NCBI GenBank assembly: GCA_964437505.1
Contig: CAYTGU010000003.1
Location: 1 to 64,000, forward strand
Reading direction: 5' to 3'
Source: JAHJDO01 sp964437505
GTDB lineage: Bacteria > JAHJDO01
Length of the DNA stretch: 64,000 nucleotides
Positions 26,397-35,963 of this stretch are shown one piece after another. The first letter of the stretch is position 1. Each line of letters opens with the position of its first letter. The position numbers were made by a program, and so were the translations under genes. The notes beneath the pieces were generated by a model, which had not been told where the DNA came from, did not search any database, and worked only from the letters and a program-made list of their open reading frames with translations.

Positions 26397-26856
26397 TTCT
26401 TTTCCGGTGCTGTTTTAAAGCTTTTTCTGTTTCCCTGCTTATAACCTTCTTCTTTATCGCATCGCGTTTATCGTACAGTTTCTTGCCTTTTACAAGAGCA
26501 ATTTCTATCTTTGCCCTGCCCCCCTTAAAATAAATCTGCAGAGGCACTAAAGTAAGTCCCTTCTGGGAAGTCTGTCCAATAAGGCGTTTTATCTCCTGCT
26601 TATGAAGCAAAAGTTTGCGAATTCTTAACGGATCGTGATTAAACTCGCTGGCCTGCTCATAGGGATTTATATGCATGCTGTGTATGAAAAGCTCTGCATT
26701 CTCAATCTTTGCAAACGCTTCCTTTATATTTACCCCTCCTGAGCGCATTGATTTTACTTCACTGCCATTAAGAGCAATCCCTGCCTCAAAGGTTTCTAAT
26801 ACATGATAGTCATGCCTTGCGCGCTTATTAACTGCTATGATCTTTTCTTTTCCCAT
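26392..26856 (-). CDS. smpB: SsrA-binding protein SmpB
   Basis: A 154-residue SmpB with VNKRARHDYHVLETFEAGIALNGSEVKSMR, the OB-fold core LHKQEIKRLIGQTSQKGLTLVPL and the basic C-terminal tail KGKKLYDKRDAIKKK that probes the mRNA channel. It forms the trans-translation complex with the adjacent tmRNA; smpB-ssrA adjacency is common. Confidence 0.97.
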   Translation of the reverse strand: MGKEKIIAVNKRARHDYHVLETFEAGIALNGSEVKSMRSGGVNIKEAFAKIENAELFIHSMHINPYEQASEFNHDPLRIRKLLLHKQEIKRLIGQTSQKGLTLVPLQIYFKGGRAKIEIALVKGKKLYDKRDAIKKKVISRETEKALKQHRKRI

Positions 26857-26874
26857 AGCAGAAATTGTATCACT

Positions 26875-26903
26875 TTGACTGGGAAAATTCTATATGCTAT
26901 ATT
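26875..26903 (+). promoter_or_regulatory. Sigma-70-type promoter for the small secreted protein / glycerate kinase
   Basis: TTGACT (26875-26880), a 17-bp spacer and TATATT (26898-26903). It lies 28 bp before the ATG at 26931, divergent from smpB. Confidence 0.65.
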
Positions 26904-26930
26904 AAATATCAAAAAAAGGAGGGTGGAGAT

Positions 26931-27194
26931 ATGAAGAAACTAGCTGTTATCGGAGTAAGCGTAATTGTGTTTCTGGTGTTGATTAGCGGGTCTATACTTG
27001 CGCAAACCAGAAAAAAGCAACGTCCTTTTAGGAAGACTGTATTATCCTATATAATTCCATCTGAATATGGCAGGCTTGTTGCTGCCAATCCAAGCTTTAA
27101 TCAGCTGTGTTTTGAAGCAGAAAATGGAGATATCTATATTGTCCTCAGATCACATACAGCCATTAGTAGTGTGTATATAATAAAGAGAAAATGA
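26931..27194 (+). CDS. Small secreted hypothetical protein
   Basis: An 87-residue protein starting at the ATG preceded by GGAGGGTGGAGAT. It has a signal peptide or single membrane anchor (KKLAVIGVSVIVFLVLISGSILAQ) followed by a basic patch and ~60 residues with alternating hydrophobic strands. I do not recognise a family. It is 3 nt upstream of the glycerate kinase and shares its promoter. A longer in-frame ORF from 26865 lacks a ribosome-binding site. Confidence 0.65.
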   Translation: MKKLAVIGVSVIVFLVLISGSILAQTRKKQRPFRKTVLSYIIPSEYGRLVAANPSFNQLCFEAENGDIYIVLRSHTAISSVYIIKRK

Positions 27195-27197
27195 AGC

Positions 27198-28346
27198 ATG
27201 AGCAAAATTCTCATAGCTTCTGATTCTTTCAAAGGGGCTGCTTCAGCTCTGGAAGTATGTAATGCTATTGAAAGCGGGATTAAACAGGTATGTCCAAAAG
27301 TAGAGACCATAAAAATCCCAATGGCAGATGGAGGAGAGGGGACTGTTGACAGTCTCATAGCAGCTACAAAAGGCAGTTTAATCACCAAGGTTGTAACAAA
27401 TCCTCTTGGAGGAAAGGTTAAAGCCAAATTCGGAATTCTCGGGGATAATAAAACTGCTGTTATTGAAATGGCTGAAGCATCTGGCCTGCCACTTGTGCCT
27501 GTTGAAAAAAGAAATCCTTTAAAAACTACCACACGCGGAACCGGTGAATTAATAAAATCCGCTCTGGAAAAAGGCACTAAGAGATTCATAATAGGTATTG
27601 GCGGCAGCGCAACTGTTGATGGCGGAGCAGGTATGGCACAGGCCTTAGGAGCAAAACTCGTTGATAAGAGAGGTAAAGAAATAGGATTCGGTGGAGGCAG
27701 CTTATCAAAGTTGTTTAAAATAGACATTAGCTCTATGGACAAACGCATTAAAGCTTGTGATTTTGAAGTTGCATGCGATGTCAATAACCCGCTTTGCGGT
27801 ACAAAGGGAGCAGCGTATGTGTATGGCCCACAAAAGGGAGTAGCTAAGATACAAATACCTGTTTTAGATAGGGCTCTATCCCATTTTGCATATGTAATTC
27901 GCAGAGATATTGGAGTGGAAGTGGAGAATCTACCAGGCGCAGGAGCTGCTGGAGGATTAGGGGCAGGGCTGGTTGCTTTTCTCGGCGCACGTCTAAAAAG
28001 TGGTATAGAACTAGTTATTGAGGCAAGTGGTATTGAGAAACATATTCAGAATGCTGACCTTGTGATAACTGGCGAAGGTAAGATTGATGGACAAACTATA
28101 TTTGGGAAAACACCCATAGGGGTTGCAAAACTGGCCAAAAAATATGGCAAACCAGTTATCGCAGTATGCGGAATGGTGGATGAAGGATATGAAGAAGTGT
28201 ACAAAAATGGAATTGATGCAATAATAACTGAGTTTAACAGCCCACTAACTACACAAGACCAAATAGGTCAATGTAAAAAACTTATTCAGCAGGTTACGGC
28301 TAATGCAATGCGTCTGGCTGTAGTTACTAAACATGTTTTTGTCTGA
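27198..28346 (+). CDS. glxK: Glycerate kinase
   Basis: A 382-residue GlxK/GarK-family glycerate 2-kinase. Family motifs are LIASDSFKGAASALEVCNAIESG, PMADGGEGTVDSL, IGIGGSATVDGGAGMAQALGA, CDVNNPLCGTKGAAYVYGPQKG, GAGAAGGLGAGL and ITGEGKIDGQTIFGKTPIGVA. It phosphorylates glycerate for entry into glycolysis, which could drain products of sugar-acid breakdown. It converges with murJ, overlapping its 3' end by 20 nt. Confidence 0.94.
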   Translation: MSKILIASDSFKGAASALEVCNAIESGIKQVCPKVETIKIPMADGGEGTVDSLIAATKGSLITKVVTNPLGGKVKAKFGILGDNKTAVIEMAEASGLPLVPVEKRNPLKTTTRGTGELIKSALEKGTKRFIIGIGGSATVDGGAGMAQALGAKLVDKRGKEIGFGGGSLSKLFKIDISSMDKRIKACDFEVACDVNNPLCGTKGAAYVYGPQKGVAKIQIPVLDRALSHFAYVIRRDIGVEVENLPGAGAAGGLGAGLVAFLGARLKSGIELVIEASGIEKHIQNADLVITGEGKIDGQTIFGKTPIGVAKLAKKYGKPVIAVCGMVDEGYEEVYKNGIDAIITEFNSPLTTQDQIGQCKKLIQQVTANAMRLAVVTKHVFV

Positions 28347-29910
28347 ATCTTCCTATTAGCACAAACACATGTCTTAATTCTTTAAGTTTTAAGAAATAGG
28401 ATATGATAAGAAAACTAATAGTTCCAGCAAAAGCAGGGACAAAAAACTGAATAAGACGCACTGTAAGTAGATTCCCTTCAATACATATCATCCATTTTAG
28501 TGTAAACCAGCAGGTTATTGCCATTATTGCTGAAGCAGGCAGCAAACGATACAGTGTATCCCTTATACCATGCCAATCTATTCTGCCTATCTTTTTATCA
28601 AAAAGAATAAAGAGTGCCACCATACTACATGTAGCAGAAATAGAAGTTGCCAGAGCCAATCCGCCCAGCTTCAATGGCCACATCAGCACTAAGTTAAGTA
28701 TAATGTTTATAACCATGCTCAAGCATGCAATTTTTAGAGGTGTTTTTGTATCCTTCACTGCATAGAATGCGCGCCTGATAATCTGGTTAGTTGAATATGC
28801 AATAAGGCCAAAGCTGTAACATAAGAGTCCAAAACTTGTTGCTTTTATAGAGTAGAATTGAAAATTCCCCCATCCGAATAACAACTGGACAATCTGTAAC
28901 CGCAAAATTATGAATAATACACTCAAAGGTATGCTGATAAAAAGGATCATTCTTATGGAAAACGCGAGTGTTTCTTTTAGTTTATCAATCTTATTTTCAG
29001 AAGCAAAACCTGCCATATAAGGAAGGATAACAGTACCTAATCCTATAGCAAATACTGCGAGAGGCAGTTGTATCAAACGGTTAGCATAGTACAGGGCTGA
29101 TACGGCTCCTTCTCCTACTATATGAGAGAACGAGGCCAGCAGTGTATCAAAGAAAATATTTATATGATAAACACCTGATCCAATTATGATTGGAATCAAA
29201 AGCTTTATTATTGTCTTGGCTGCCGGATGATTAAATCTGGGTCTTAAGTCCTTAAAAAACCTTCCGCCTCTTTTTATTAAAACAGGCAGTTGAATCACAA
29301 GTTGCCCGATCCCTCCTATTACAACTGCAATTGCTAATCCTACAACTGGTTCCTTTATCCTGTGACAGAAGCATATAAGAGCTGCGATCATACATATATT
29401 CAGAATGCTCGGCGCAATAGCAGGAATAAAAAAGATTTTAAAACAATTCAACATGCTCATCATAAAAATAGCTATGCCCATAAATAAAATATACGGGAAC
29501 ATTATCCTCAAGAGCTTTGTTGCGATCTCGATCTTTCCCGGCGTGTAGGCAAATCCCGGCGCCGCTATCTTCATTATAAATGGAGCAAACAGAATTCCAA
29601 CACCAACAAAAAACACCAATATACATACCAGTGACAACCCAATAGATGCAGCCATATTCCATACTTTTTTTTCTTCATGCTTCTGGAGATAATCACTCAT
29701 AACAGGTATAAACGCCCCGTTAAAAGCATTCTCTCCAATGAGGTGTCTAAGCGTGTTTGGAATTCTGAAAGCCACAAAAAAGACATCTGCAAACATTGAT
29801 GTACCAAAAAGCGAGGCTAATAAGATATCTCTGATATAGCCAAAAATTCTGCTGATAATTGTTGCAAGTCCAACCTTGCCTGCAGATCTTGTGAGAGAAC
29901 TTAGCTCCAT
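28327..29910 (-). CDS. murJ: Lipid II flippase MurJ
   Basis: A 527-residue MATE/MOP-superfamily membrane protein with about 14 helices. The N-terminal block (SAGKVGLATIISRIFGYIRDILLASLFG) and GENAFNGAFIPVMSDYL are the MurJ signature; YSTNQIIRRAFYAVKDTKTPLKIA is the conserved loop in the second half. It flips lipid II across the inner membrane. The ATG at 29910 overlaps the preceding nucleotidyltransferase gene. A Wzx-type O-unit flippase is a less likely alternative given the strong MurJ motifs. Confidence 0.92.
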   Translation of the reverse strand: MELSSLTRSAGKVGLATIISRIFGYIRDILLASLFGTSMFADVFFVAFRIPNTLRHLIGENAFNGAFIPVMSDYLQKHEEKKVWNMAASIGLSLVCILVFFVGVGILFAPFIMKIAAPGFAYTPGKIEIATKLLRIMFPYILFMGIAIFMMSMLNCFKIFFIPAIAPSILNICMIAALICFCHRIKEPVVGLAIAVVIGGIGQLVIQLPVLIKRGGRFFKDLRPRFNHPAAKTIIKLLIPIIIGSGVYHINIFFDTLLASFSHIVGEGAVSALYYANRLIQLPLAVFAIGLGTVILPYMAGFASENKIDKLKETLAFSIRMILFISIPLSVLFIILRLQIVQLLFGWGNFQFYSIKATSFGLLCYSFGLIAYSTNQIIRRAFYAVKDTKTPLKIACLSMVINIILNLVLMWPLKLGGLALATSISATCSMVALFILFDKKIGRIDWHGIRDTLYRLLPASAIMAITCWFTLKWMICIEGNLLTVRLIQFFVPAFAGTISFLIISYFLKLKELRHVFVLIGRFRQKHV

Positions 29911-30611
29911 AATGCCCAGGGGGCAGCAGCGGACTTCCATGCCTGGTTAAGTTCAAGATTATCCTTGTATGTATCCATGCACTCCCAAAAACCGTGATGC
30001 TTATAAGCAGCTAGTTCTTTGTCTTTGGATAATTGACGGAAAGGCCTTCTTTCGAGAATATCGTCTTTTTCTAAATATTCAAATATACGCTTGTTAAACA
30101 CAAAAAAACCTCCATTTATCCAGTGACTAAGAACAGGTTTTTCATGAAAATCCTTAACCGTATTATCAGATTCTATGTCCATAATACCAAACTGTGAACG
30201 CGGTTTTGCTGCTGTAAGAGTTGCTATCTTTTTATTTTTATTATGGAACTGAATGAGTTTATTTATATTAACATCTGCTACCCCGTCACCATATGTTGCG
30301 AGAAAATTATCCTCTTCAATATATTTCTCTATTCTCTTGATCCTTCCTCCTGTATTAGTGCTCAGTCCGGTGTCTGCAAATGTAATATGCCAGCCTCTTG
30401 TATGAGAAAAATATTCCTCTATCTTTTGTTTTTTGTACCCAAGACATAAAATAAAGCGATTGAATCCGTAAAAAGAATAAATCTTCATTATGTGCCACAG
30501 AATTGGTCTTTGTCCTATTTTCATTAAGGGCTTCGGCAGAAATCTTGTATAATGCCCCATTCTTGTACCTTTACCCCCGCACAGAATTACAACCTGCATT
30601 GTTTTTTTCAT
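29901..30611 (-). CDS. Sugar nucleotidyltransferase, RfbF-like (glucose-1-phosphate cytidylyltransferase family)
   Basis: A 236-residue nucleotidyltransferase. The nucleotide-binding loop is VVILCGGKGTRMG; PKPLMKIGQRPILWHIMKIYSFYGFNRFILCLGYK is the substrate part and closely follows RfbF proteins. TYGDGVADVNINKL carries the metal Asp, and FHEKPVLSHWINGGFFVFN the later substrate loop. It would make CDP- or another NDP-sugar for envelope polysaccharide. It overlaps GT2 (4 nt) and murJ. Confidence 0.88.
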   Translation of the reverse strand: MKKTMQVVILCGGKGTRMGHYTRFLPKPLMKIGQRPILWHIMKIYSFYGFNRFILCLGYKKQKIEEYFSHTRGWHITFADTGLSTNTGGRIKRIEKYIEEDNFLATYGDGVADVNINKLIQFHNKNKKIATLTAAKPRSQFGIMDIESDNTVKDFHEKPVLSHWINGGFFVFNKRIFEYLEKDDILERRPFRQLSKDKELAAYKHHGFWECMDTYKDNLELNQAWKSAAAPWALWS

Positions 30612-31375
30612 ATGCCGCTCTTTTCCGAAAGCGCTTTAATATAGTAACGTCTTAGATACATCCTATAAAATATTGCTAATGTGTCCCAGTATGTACTCAA
30701 AATATCTATAACCCTTATCCTTCCTATTTTTTGCTCTCTGCCAAAGTTGATCTCAATAGGTGCGTCTGATATCCTGTGCCCAATATGATGTGCAACCATT
30801 AGAAGCTCTACATCAAAAGCAAACCTCTTAACAAGTATTACATGAAAAAGGGAATCCAATACCTTTCTTTTAAATACTTTCAAGCCTGTCTGAGTGTCCT
30901 TAATCTGAGAGGCAAACAGTATCCTGACAAGCAAATTATAGGCATAACTTATTATTTTTCTTCTTTTGGGATAATTAAGAACAGATGCTGAATGTCTTTT
31001 TGAACCTATTACAATATCTGAATCCTCTCTTTTCATAATATCAAAAAGCCCCTTTATCTGTCGGGGATGTAGGTCAAGATCCGCGTCTAGAAATACAATG
31101 TAGTCTCCCTGCGCAAATCTAAAGCCACGTTTTATTGCACGCCCCTTACCTCTGTTTATCATGTTTCTTTTCACAATAACATTTGCATGCCCATTTTGGG
31201 CTTTTAAAGCCTCTTTATAAGTATTATCCAAACTCCCGTCATCAACCACTATGATTTCATAATTGCAGCTGAATTGATCAAAGACCCTAACGGTCTCCTC
31301 TATATTATGCAGGATATGTTTTTCTTCATTATATGCTGGCATAATAACAGAGACTTTTCCTTTTAAATCTTTCAT
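30608..31375 (-). CDS. Glycosyltransferase family 2 (dolichyl/polyprenyl-phosphate sugar transferase-like)
   Basis: A 255-residue GT2 enzyme. VSVIMPAYNEEKHI, IIVVDDGSLDNT, KRNMINRGKGRAIKRGFRFAQGDYIVFLDADLDLHP (metal DxD) and DTQTGLKVFKR match the DPM1/polyprenyl-phosphate glucosyltransferase branch. It has no clear transmembrane anchor. It probably loads a sugar onto a lipid carrier. It sits within the nucleotide-sugar cluster. Confidence 0.88.
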   Translation of the reverse strand: MKDLKGKVSVIMPAYNEEKHILHNIEETVRVFDQFSCNYEIIVVDDGSLDNTYKEALKAQNGHANVIVKRNMINRGKGRAIKRGFRFAQGDYIVFLDADLDLHPRQIKGLFDIMKREDSDIVIGSKRHSASVLNYPKRRKIISYAYNLLVRILFASQIKDTQTGLKVFKRKVLDSLFHVILVKRFAFDVELLMVAHHIGHRISDAPIEINFGREQKIGRIRVIDILSTYWDTLAIFYRMYLRRYYIKALSEKSGI

Positions 31376-31381
31376 AAGAAT

Positions 31382-32314
31382 TTAAACCTTGGTCATGAAA
31401 TACTTAATTGCGTCCCTAATCCCTTGCTGAATATCAACAACAGGTTCCCAGTTAAGCTCTCTTTTTGCTTTGGAAATATCAGGTCTGCGCACTTTGGGAT
31501 CATCAACAGGTAGAGGTTTAAAGATAATCTTGCTTTTACTCCCTGTGATTTGAATTATTTGTTTCGCAAAATCCAAGATCGTCATTTCTGCCGGATTTCC
31601 TATGTTTACAGGAGTGTCCACATTGGAAAGAAGTAATTTATATATTCCGCCCACAAGATCAGAGACATAACAAAAACTGCGTGTCTGGGTCCCATCTCCA
31701 AAAACCGTAAGAGCCTTGTTTCCCAAAGCCTGATTTATAAAGGCTGGCACCACTCTCCCATCATTTATTCGCATTCGAGGACCATATGTATTAAAAATTC
31801 TTACAATTCTTGTTGAAACCTTATGAAATCGCTGATAAGCCATAGTCATGGACTCTGCAAATCTCTTTGCCTCGTCATAAACCCCGCGTGGTCCAATAGG
31901 GTTTACATTCCCCCAATAAGTTTCTGGCTGCGGATTAACCAGAGGATCTCCATACACTTCAGATGTAGAAGCAAGCAAAAACACTGCTTTTTTTTCTTTA
32001 GCAAGACCAAGTGCCTTATGTGTTCCTAAAGAGCCTACCTTTAGGGTTTGAATAGGCAGCTCAAGATAGTCAATTGGACTTGCAGGAGAAGCAAAGTGCA
32101 GAATATAGTCAAGCCTGCCTTTGATATCAATATAATTAGTAACATCATGCTTTATAAACTGAAAGTTTTTATTCTGCAGTATATGAGCAATGTTATCTTC
32201 GCTTCCGGTTATTAAGTTATCCATACAGATTATGCGATAGTCCCTGTCTAACATAAACTCGCAAAGATGAGATCCTATAAAGCCTGCACCACCTGTAATT
32301 AAGACTGTTTTCAT
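31382..32314 (-). CDS. UDP-glucuronate decarboxylase-like (UDP-xylose synthase) SDR
   Basis: A 310-residue extended SDR. NAD-binding GGAGFIGSHLC, then HFASPASPIDYLELPIQTLKVG, LASTSEVYGDP and the catalytic GVYDEAKRFAE (YxxxK) reproduce the UXS1/Uxs family pattern, especially ASPASP. With the UDP-glucose dehydrogenase at 34566-35855 it would give UDP-glucose to UDP-glucuronate to UDP-xylose. It overlaps the next SDR gene by 4 nt. Confidence 0.9.
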   Translation of the reverse strand: MKTVLITGGAGFIGSHLCEFMLDRDYRIICMDNLITGSEDNIAHILQNKNFQFIKHDVTNYIDIKGRLDYILHFASPASPIDYLELPIQTLKVGSLGTHKALGLAKEKKAVFLLASTSEVYGDPLVNPQPETYWGNVNPIGPRGVYDEAKRFAESMTMAYQRFHKVSTRIVRIFNTYGPRMRINDGRVVPAFINQALGNKALTVFGDGTQTRSFCYVSDLVGGIYKLLLSNVDTPVNIGNPAEMTILDFAKQIIQITGSKSKIIFKPLPVDDPKVRRPDISKAKRELNWEPVVDIQQGIRDAIKYFMTKV

Positions 32315-33249
32315 GATTTGTTATTTTTATGCCATTCTATGGTCTTTTTTATGCCCTGTTCAAAACTGGTTTTTGGACTATAGCCCAGCATATGCCTAGC
32401 TTCTGATATATCTGCTAAAGAGTGTTTTATGTCTCCTGATCTTGGCTCAGCATAATCAGGGCTTACTTTACTTGACAGCAGATTTTTGAGCAATTCAACT
32501 AAATCATTAAGAGAGGTTCGTCTGCCACAGGCAATATTTAATACCTGCCCAGATGTACTCTTTGCTTTAGCAGCCAACATATTTGCATAAACAACATTGT
32601 CTATATATGTGAAATCTCTGGACTGAGTTCCATCACCATAGATTTGAGGAGAGGTATTTCTTAAAAAACAAGTTATAAACTTAGGAATAACAGCAGCATA
32701 CTGGCTGTTTGGATCCTGCCTGGGACCAAAAACGTTAAAATATCTCAAACATAGTGTCTCGAGTCCATAAACAGAATAAAAAACTCCACAGTAGTATTCG
32801 CCGGTTAGTTTGCTTACAGCATAAGGGGATAATGGATGAGGCTTCATATCCTCTTTTTTGGGTAAAGATGAAGAGTCTCCATATGCAGAAGAAGAGCTAG
32901 CATAGATAAATCTTTTTACTTTGTTCTTCTTTGCAGCAAAAAGCAGGTTTAATGTGCCATCTATATTAACCTGATTTACTGTTATTGGATCCTCGACAGA
33001 CCTTGCTACGGAAGGAAGCGCAGCTTCATGAAAGCAAAAATCAACACCTTTCATAGCTTTGTCTAAAAGATTGGTATCCCTTATATCCCCTTCTATAAAT
33101 TCTATATCATTTATCAGGTGCTCAAGATTGGCTGCATTGCCGGTAGAAAGGTTATCTATTACCCTGACTTTCTCGCCATTCTTTACAAGCGCATCTACAA
33201 TATGAGAACCTATAAAACCTGCACCACCTGTTACTAGATACGTATCCAT
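32311..33249 (-). CDS. NAD-dependent epimerase (UDP-glucose/UDP-GlcNAc 4-epimerase type)
   Basis: A 312-residue SDR with TGGAGFIGSHIVDAL, HEAALPSVARSVEDPI, YASSSSAYGDSS, the active-site YAVSKLTGEYYC and LRYFNVFGPRQDPNSQYAAVIPKF. This fits the WbpP/GalE-like epimerase group. The ATG at 33249 follows the stop of the upstream dehydrogenase almost directly. Exact substrate (UDP-GlcNAc, UDP-glucuronate or UDP-glucose) is not resolvable by eye. Confidence 0.88.
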   Translation of the reverse strand: MDTYLVTGGAGFIGSHIVDALVKNGEKVRVIDNLSTGNAANLEHLINDIEFIEGDIRDTNLLDKAMKGVDFCFHEAALPSVARSVEDPITVNQVNIDGTLNLLFAAKKNKVKRFIYASSSSAYGDSSSLPKKEDMKPHPLSPYAVSKLTGEYYCGVFYSVYGLETLCLRYFNVFGPRQDPNSQYAAVIPKFITCFLRNTSPQIYGDGTQSRDFTYIDNVVYANMLAAKAKSTSGQVLNIACGRRTSLNDLVELLKNLLSSKVSPDYAEPRSGDIKHSLADISEARHMLGYSPKTSFEQGIKKTIEWHKNNKS

Positions 33250-33250
33250 T

Positions 33251-34558
33251 TTACAGTTTAAATACATTCTCAAAATTCCCTTTTAATCCGCCTGTTGCAT
33301 TTCTTGTATCTAACACAGCTGATGAATTTTCAATAATAAATTTACAATCATACACACTATGATTTGTAATAATGACTGTACAATCGGATTTCTCCAGTAA
33401 TGATTTATTGAGCTCCTTTGAGCGCATTAATGTAGTGCCTACGTTTATTTCAGGAACATAAGGATCGTTAAAACATACATTTGCGCCTTTTTTTAACAGC
33501 ATGCTTATAATTTCTATTGCAGGTGATTCTCTCCAGTCTCCTACATCCTTTTTATAAGCAACGCCAAGTACAAAAACTGACGAACCATTAATGCTCTTCT
33601 TACAATTATTCAATATGTCTCTTATCTTTCCTATTACATATTCAGGCATTGTCCTATTAATTTCCCCAGCAAGCTCTATAAATTTTGCCTCATACCCGTG
33701 AAGTCTGGATTTCCATGTAAGATAGAACGGATCAAGAGGAATACAGTGTCCGCCTATGCCGGGTCCTGGATAGAACGGCATAAATCCAAACGGCTTTGTT
33801 GCAGCGCCTTTTATAACCTCCCATACATCTATGTTCAGATAATCGCACATTATTGCCATCTCATTTGCAAGCGCTATATTTACGCTGCGGAACGTGTTCT
33901 CCAGAAGCTTCACCATCTCAGCCACGCGTGAGGAAGAGACTGCAATAACGTTCCCGTTAATCTGGCTGTATAACTCTTTTGCTATCAGAGTAGATTGGCT
34001 ATTAATCCCGCCTATTACCTTTGGAATATTTGCAGTATTGTATCTCTTATTTCCGGGGTCCACTCTTTCCGGCGAAAAAGCAAGATAGAAATCTTTCTCT
34101 ACGTTTAATCCGCTTTTCTCCAGTATCGGCTGTATGACTTCATCTGTTGTACCCGGATATGTAGTGCTTTCCAACACAACTAGCTGTTCCGCTTTCAGGG
34201 TTTTTGCTATCTTTTTAGATGCATTAATTATATAGGAAATATCCGGATCCTTTGTTTTTCGCAATGGTGTCGGAACGCACATTACAATAGCGTCTTGCTT
34301 GCCAAGAACTCTGTAATCTGTAGTTGCCTGAAAAGATTTATCCTTCACACATGATTTAATGTCTAAAGATTTCACATCCCCAATATATGAAACTCCTTTG
34401 TTAACACCTTCCACTCTCTTTTTATCAACATCTATGCCTGTTACGCAGAACCCCTTTTTTGCAAACTCCATACATAAAGGAAGCCCTACATATCCTAAAC
34501 CAATTACTGCAATCTTTGCTTTTTTATTCTTTATTTTATGAATTATCGAGTTTGACAT
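33251..34558 (-). CDS. Nucleotide sugar dehydrogenase (WecC/TviB type)
   Basis: A 435-residue UDP-sugar dehydrogenase. The Rossmann motif is AVIGLGYVGLPLCMEFAKKG; the two-step oxidation Cys lies in GPGIGGHCIPLDPFYL, the form found in UDP-ManNAc/UDP-GlcNAc dehydrogenases. FVLGVAYKKDVGDWRESPA begins the C-terminal domain. I use the ATG at 34558; longer in-frame starts run into the neighbouring ugd. Its product would be an N-acetyl-hexosaminuronic acid for surface glycan. Confidence 0.9.
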   Translation of the reverse strand: MSNSIIHKIKNKKAKIAVIGLGYVGLPLCMEFAKKGFCVTGIDVDKKRVEGVNKGVSYIGDVKSLDIKSCVKDKSFQATTDYRVLGKQDAIVMCVPTPLRKTKDPDISYIINASKKIAKTLKAEQLVVLESTTYPGTTDEVIQPILEKSGLNVEKDFYLAFSPERVDPGNKRYNTANIPKVIGGINSQSTLIAKELYSQINGNVIAVSSSRVAEMVKLLENTFRSVNIALANEMAIMCDYLNIDVWEVIKGAATKPFGFMPFYPGPGIGGHCIPLDPFYLTWKSRLHGYEAKFIELAGEINRTMPEYVIGKIRDILNNCKKSINGSSVFVLGVAYKKDVGDWRESPAIEIISMLLKKGANVCFNDPYVPEINVGTTLMRSKELNKSLLEKSDCTVIITNHSVYDCKFIIENSSAVLDTRNATGGLKGNFENVFKL

Positions 34559-34565
34559 AATTTGT

Positions 34566-35855
34566 TCATCTTCCAATACTCTTATAAACAAAACCAAGCT
34601 TTTCCATTTTCTCAGGGTCATATATATTACGGCCATCAATGATCACAGGCTGATTAAGCAGGGTTTTTATCTTCTTAAGATTTAGTTTCTCAAACTCAGG
34701 CCAGTCTGTAATAATAACAAGCGCATCGCTGCCTTCTGCGACACAATAAGGGTCATCGCAGTATTGCACGTTTTTCAGGATTTCCTTGGCTTTAAGTCCT
34801 GCCACAGGATCATAGGCTTTGATCTTTGCGCCCTCCTGCTGAAGTTTGTTTATAATATATATTGAAGGCGCTTCTCTCATGTCGTCAGTATTTGGCTTAA
34901 AGGAAAGGCCTAATATCCCTATGGTTTTGTTATTCATAACCCATACTGCCTGTTTTATTTTTTTAACTAAATCTTCTCTTTGCATTCTGTTGACACTTTC
35001 AACTGACTTGAGCATTTCAAAGTCATATCCTGCCTCTTCAGCTATCTTGATAAATGCAGAAACATCCTTTGGGAAACAAGATCCTCCATACCCCGCGCCG
35101 GCACGCAGGAAACTCTTGCCTATTCGCTTGTCAAGCCCCATGCCCTCTGCAACCTTTTCCACATCTGCTCCTACCCGCTCGCATATATTGGCAATTGAAT
35201 TAATATAAGAAATCTTGAGAGCAAGATATGAATTCGATGCATGTTTAATGATCTCTGCGCTTTTTATGTCTGTAACAACTATTGGCGCATTAAGCGGCTG
35301 GTATAATTTCGTCATTATTTTCCCTGCTTTTTTGCTTTCAACGCCAATTACAATCCTGTCAGGATGCATAAAATCGGATATCGCAGAACCTTCTCTTAGA
35401 AATTCAGGATTGGAAACAACATCAAAATCAATGCCATGTATATTATTCAACTCCACTGTTCGTCTAACCCACTGACCAGTATGCACAGGCACAGTGCTTT
35501 TTTCAACAATTACTCTATACCCATCCATTGCCTTTGCCACACTGCGAGCGACAGATTCAACATAGCATAGATCCGCCTCTCCATTCTTTTTCGAAGGCGT
35601 TCCAACAGCAATAAAGATTATCTCGGAATTTTTTACACCTTCAGAAATCTCCGTAGTAAAGGAAATCCTTCCTTTGCTCAGATTTCTCCCAACCATTTCC
35701 TCTAATCCAGTCTCATATATAGGAATAATGCCTTTTTTTAATTCTTCTATTTTCTCTTTATCAATATCCACGCAGATCACATTATTGCCGATATCTGCCA
35801 AACATATCCCTGTTACAAGCCCCACATAACCTGTTCCTATCACACATACTCGCAT
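34566..35855 (-). CDS. ugd: UDP-glucose 6-dehydrogenase
   Basis: A 429-residue Ugd. RVCVIGTGYVGLVTGICLADIG binds NAD; IVEKSTVPVHTG, NPEFLREGSAISDFMHPDRIVIG and GAGYGGSCFPKDVSAFI (catalytic Cys) are the classic motifs, and GLSFKPNTDDMREAPS starts the C-terminal domain. It makes UDP-glucuronate, the likely input to the UXS-like enzyme downstream. It heads the cluster; GAGAGGTGAG provides the ribosome-binding site. Confidence 0.95.
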   Translation of the reverse strand: MRVCVIGTGYVGLVTGICLADIGNNVICVDIDKEKIEELKKGIIPIYETGLEEMVGRNLSKGRISFTTEISEGVKNSEIIFIAVGTPSKKNGEADLCYVESVARSVAKAMDGYRVIVEKSTVPVHTGQWVRRTVELNNIHGIDFDVVSNPEFLREGSAISDFMHPDRIVIGVESKKAGKIMTKLYQPLNAPIVVTDIKSAEIIKHASNSYLALKISYINSIANICERVGADVEKVAEGMGLDKRIGKSFLRAGAGYGGSCFPKDVSAFIKIAEEAGYDFEMLKSVESVNRMQREDLVKKIKQAVWVMNNKTIGILGLSFKPNTDDMREAPSIYIINKLQQEGAKIKAYDPVAGLKAKEILKNVQYCDDPYCVAEGSDALVIITDWPEFEKLNLKKIKTLLNQPVIIDGRNIYDPEKMEKLGFVYKSIGR

Positions 35856-35963
35856 TATTTCTCACCTCTCTTGGAAATTTGATATATTCTACATTAAGCT
35901 CTTATATATTACAACAAGCCGAATTGAATTAGTAAAGTTCAACAAGATACTTTTCTCTAATCT

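Noticed and set aside
27134..27784. 216-codon minus-strand ORF
   Set aside because: Antisense to glycerate kinase, Pro/Ser/Leu-rich; a shadow of its codon pattern.
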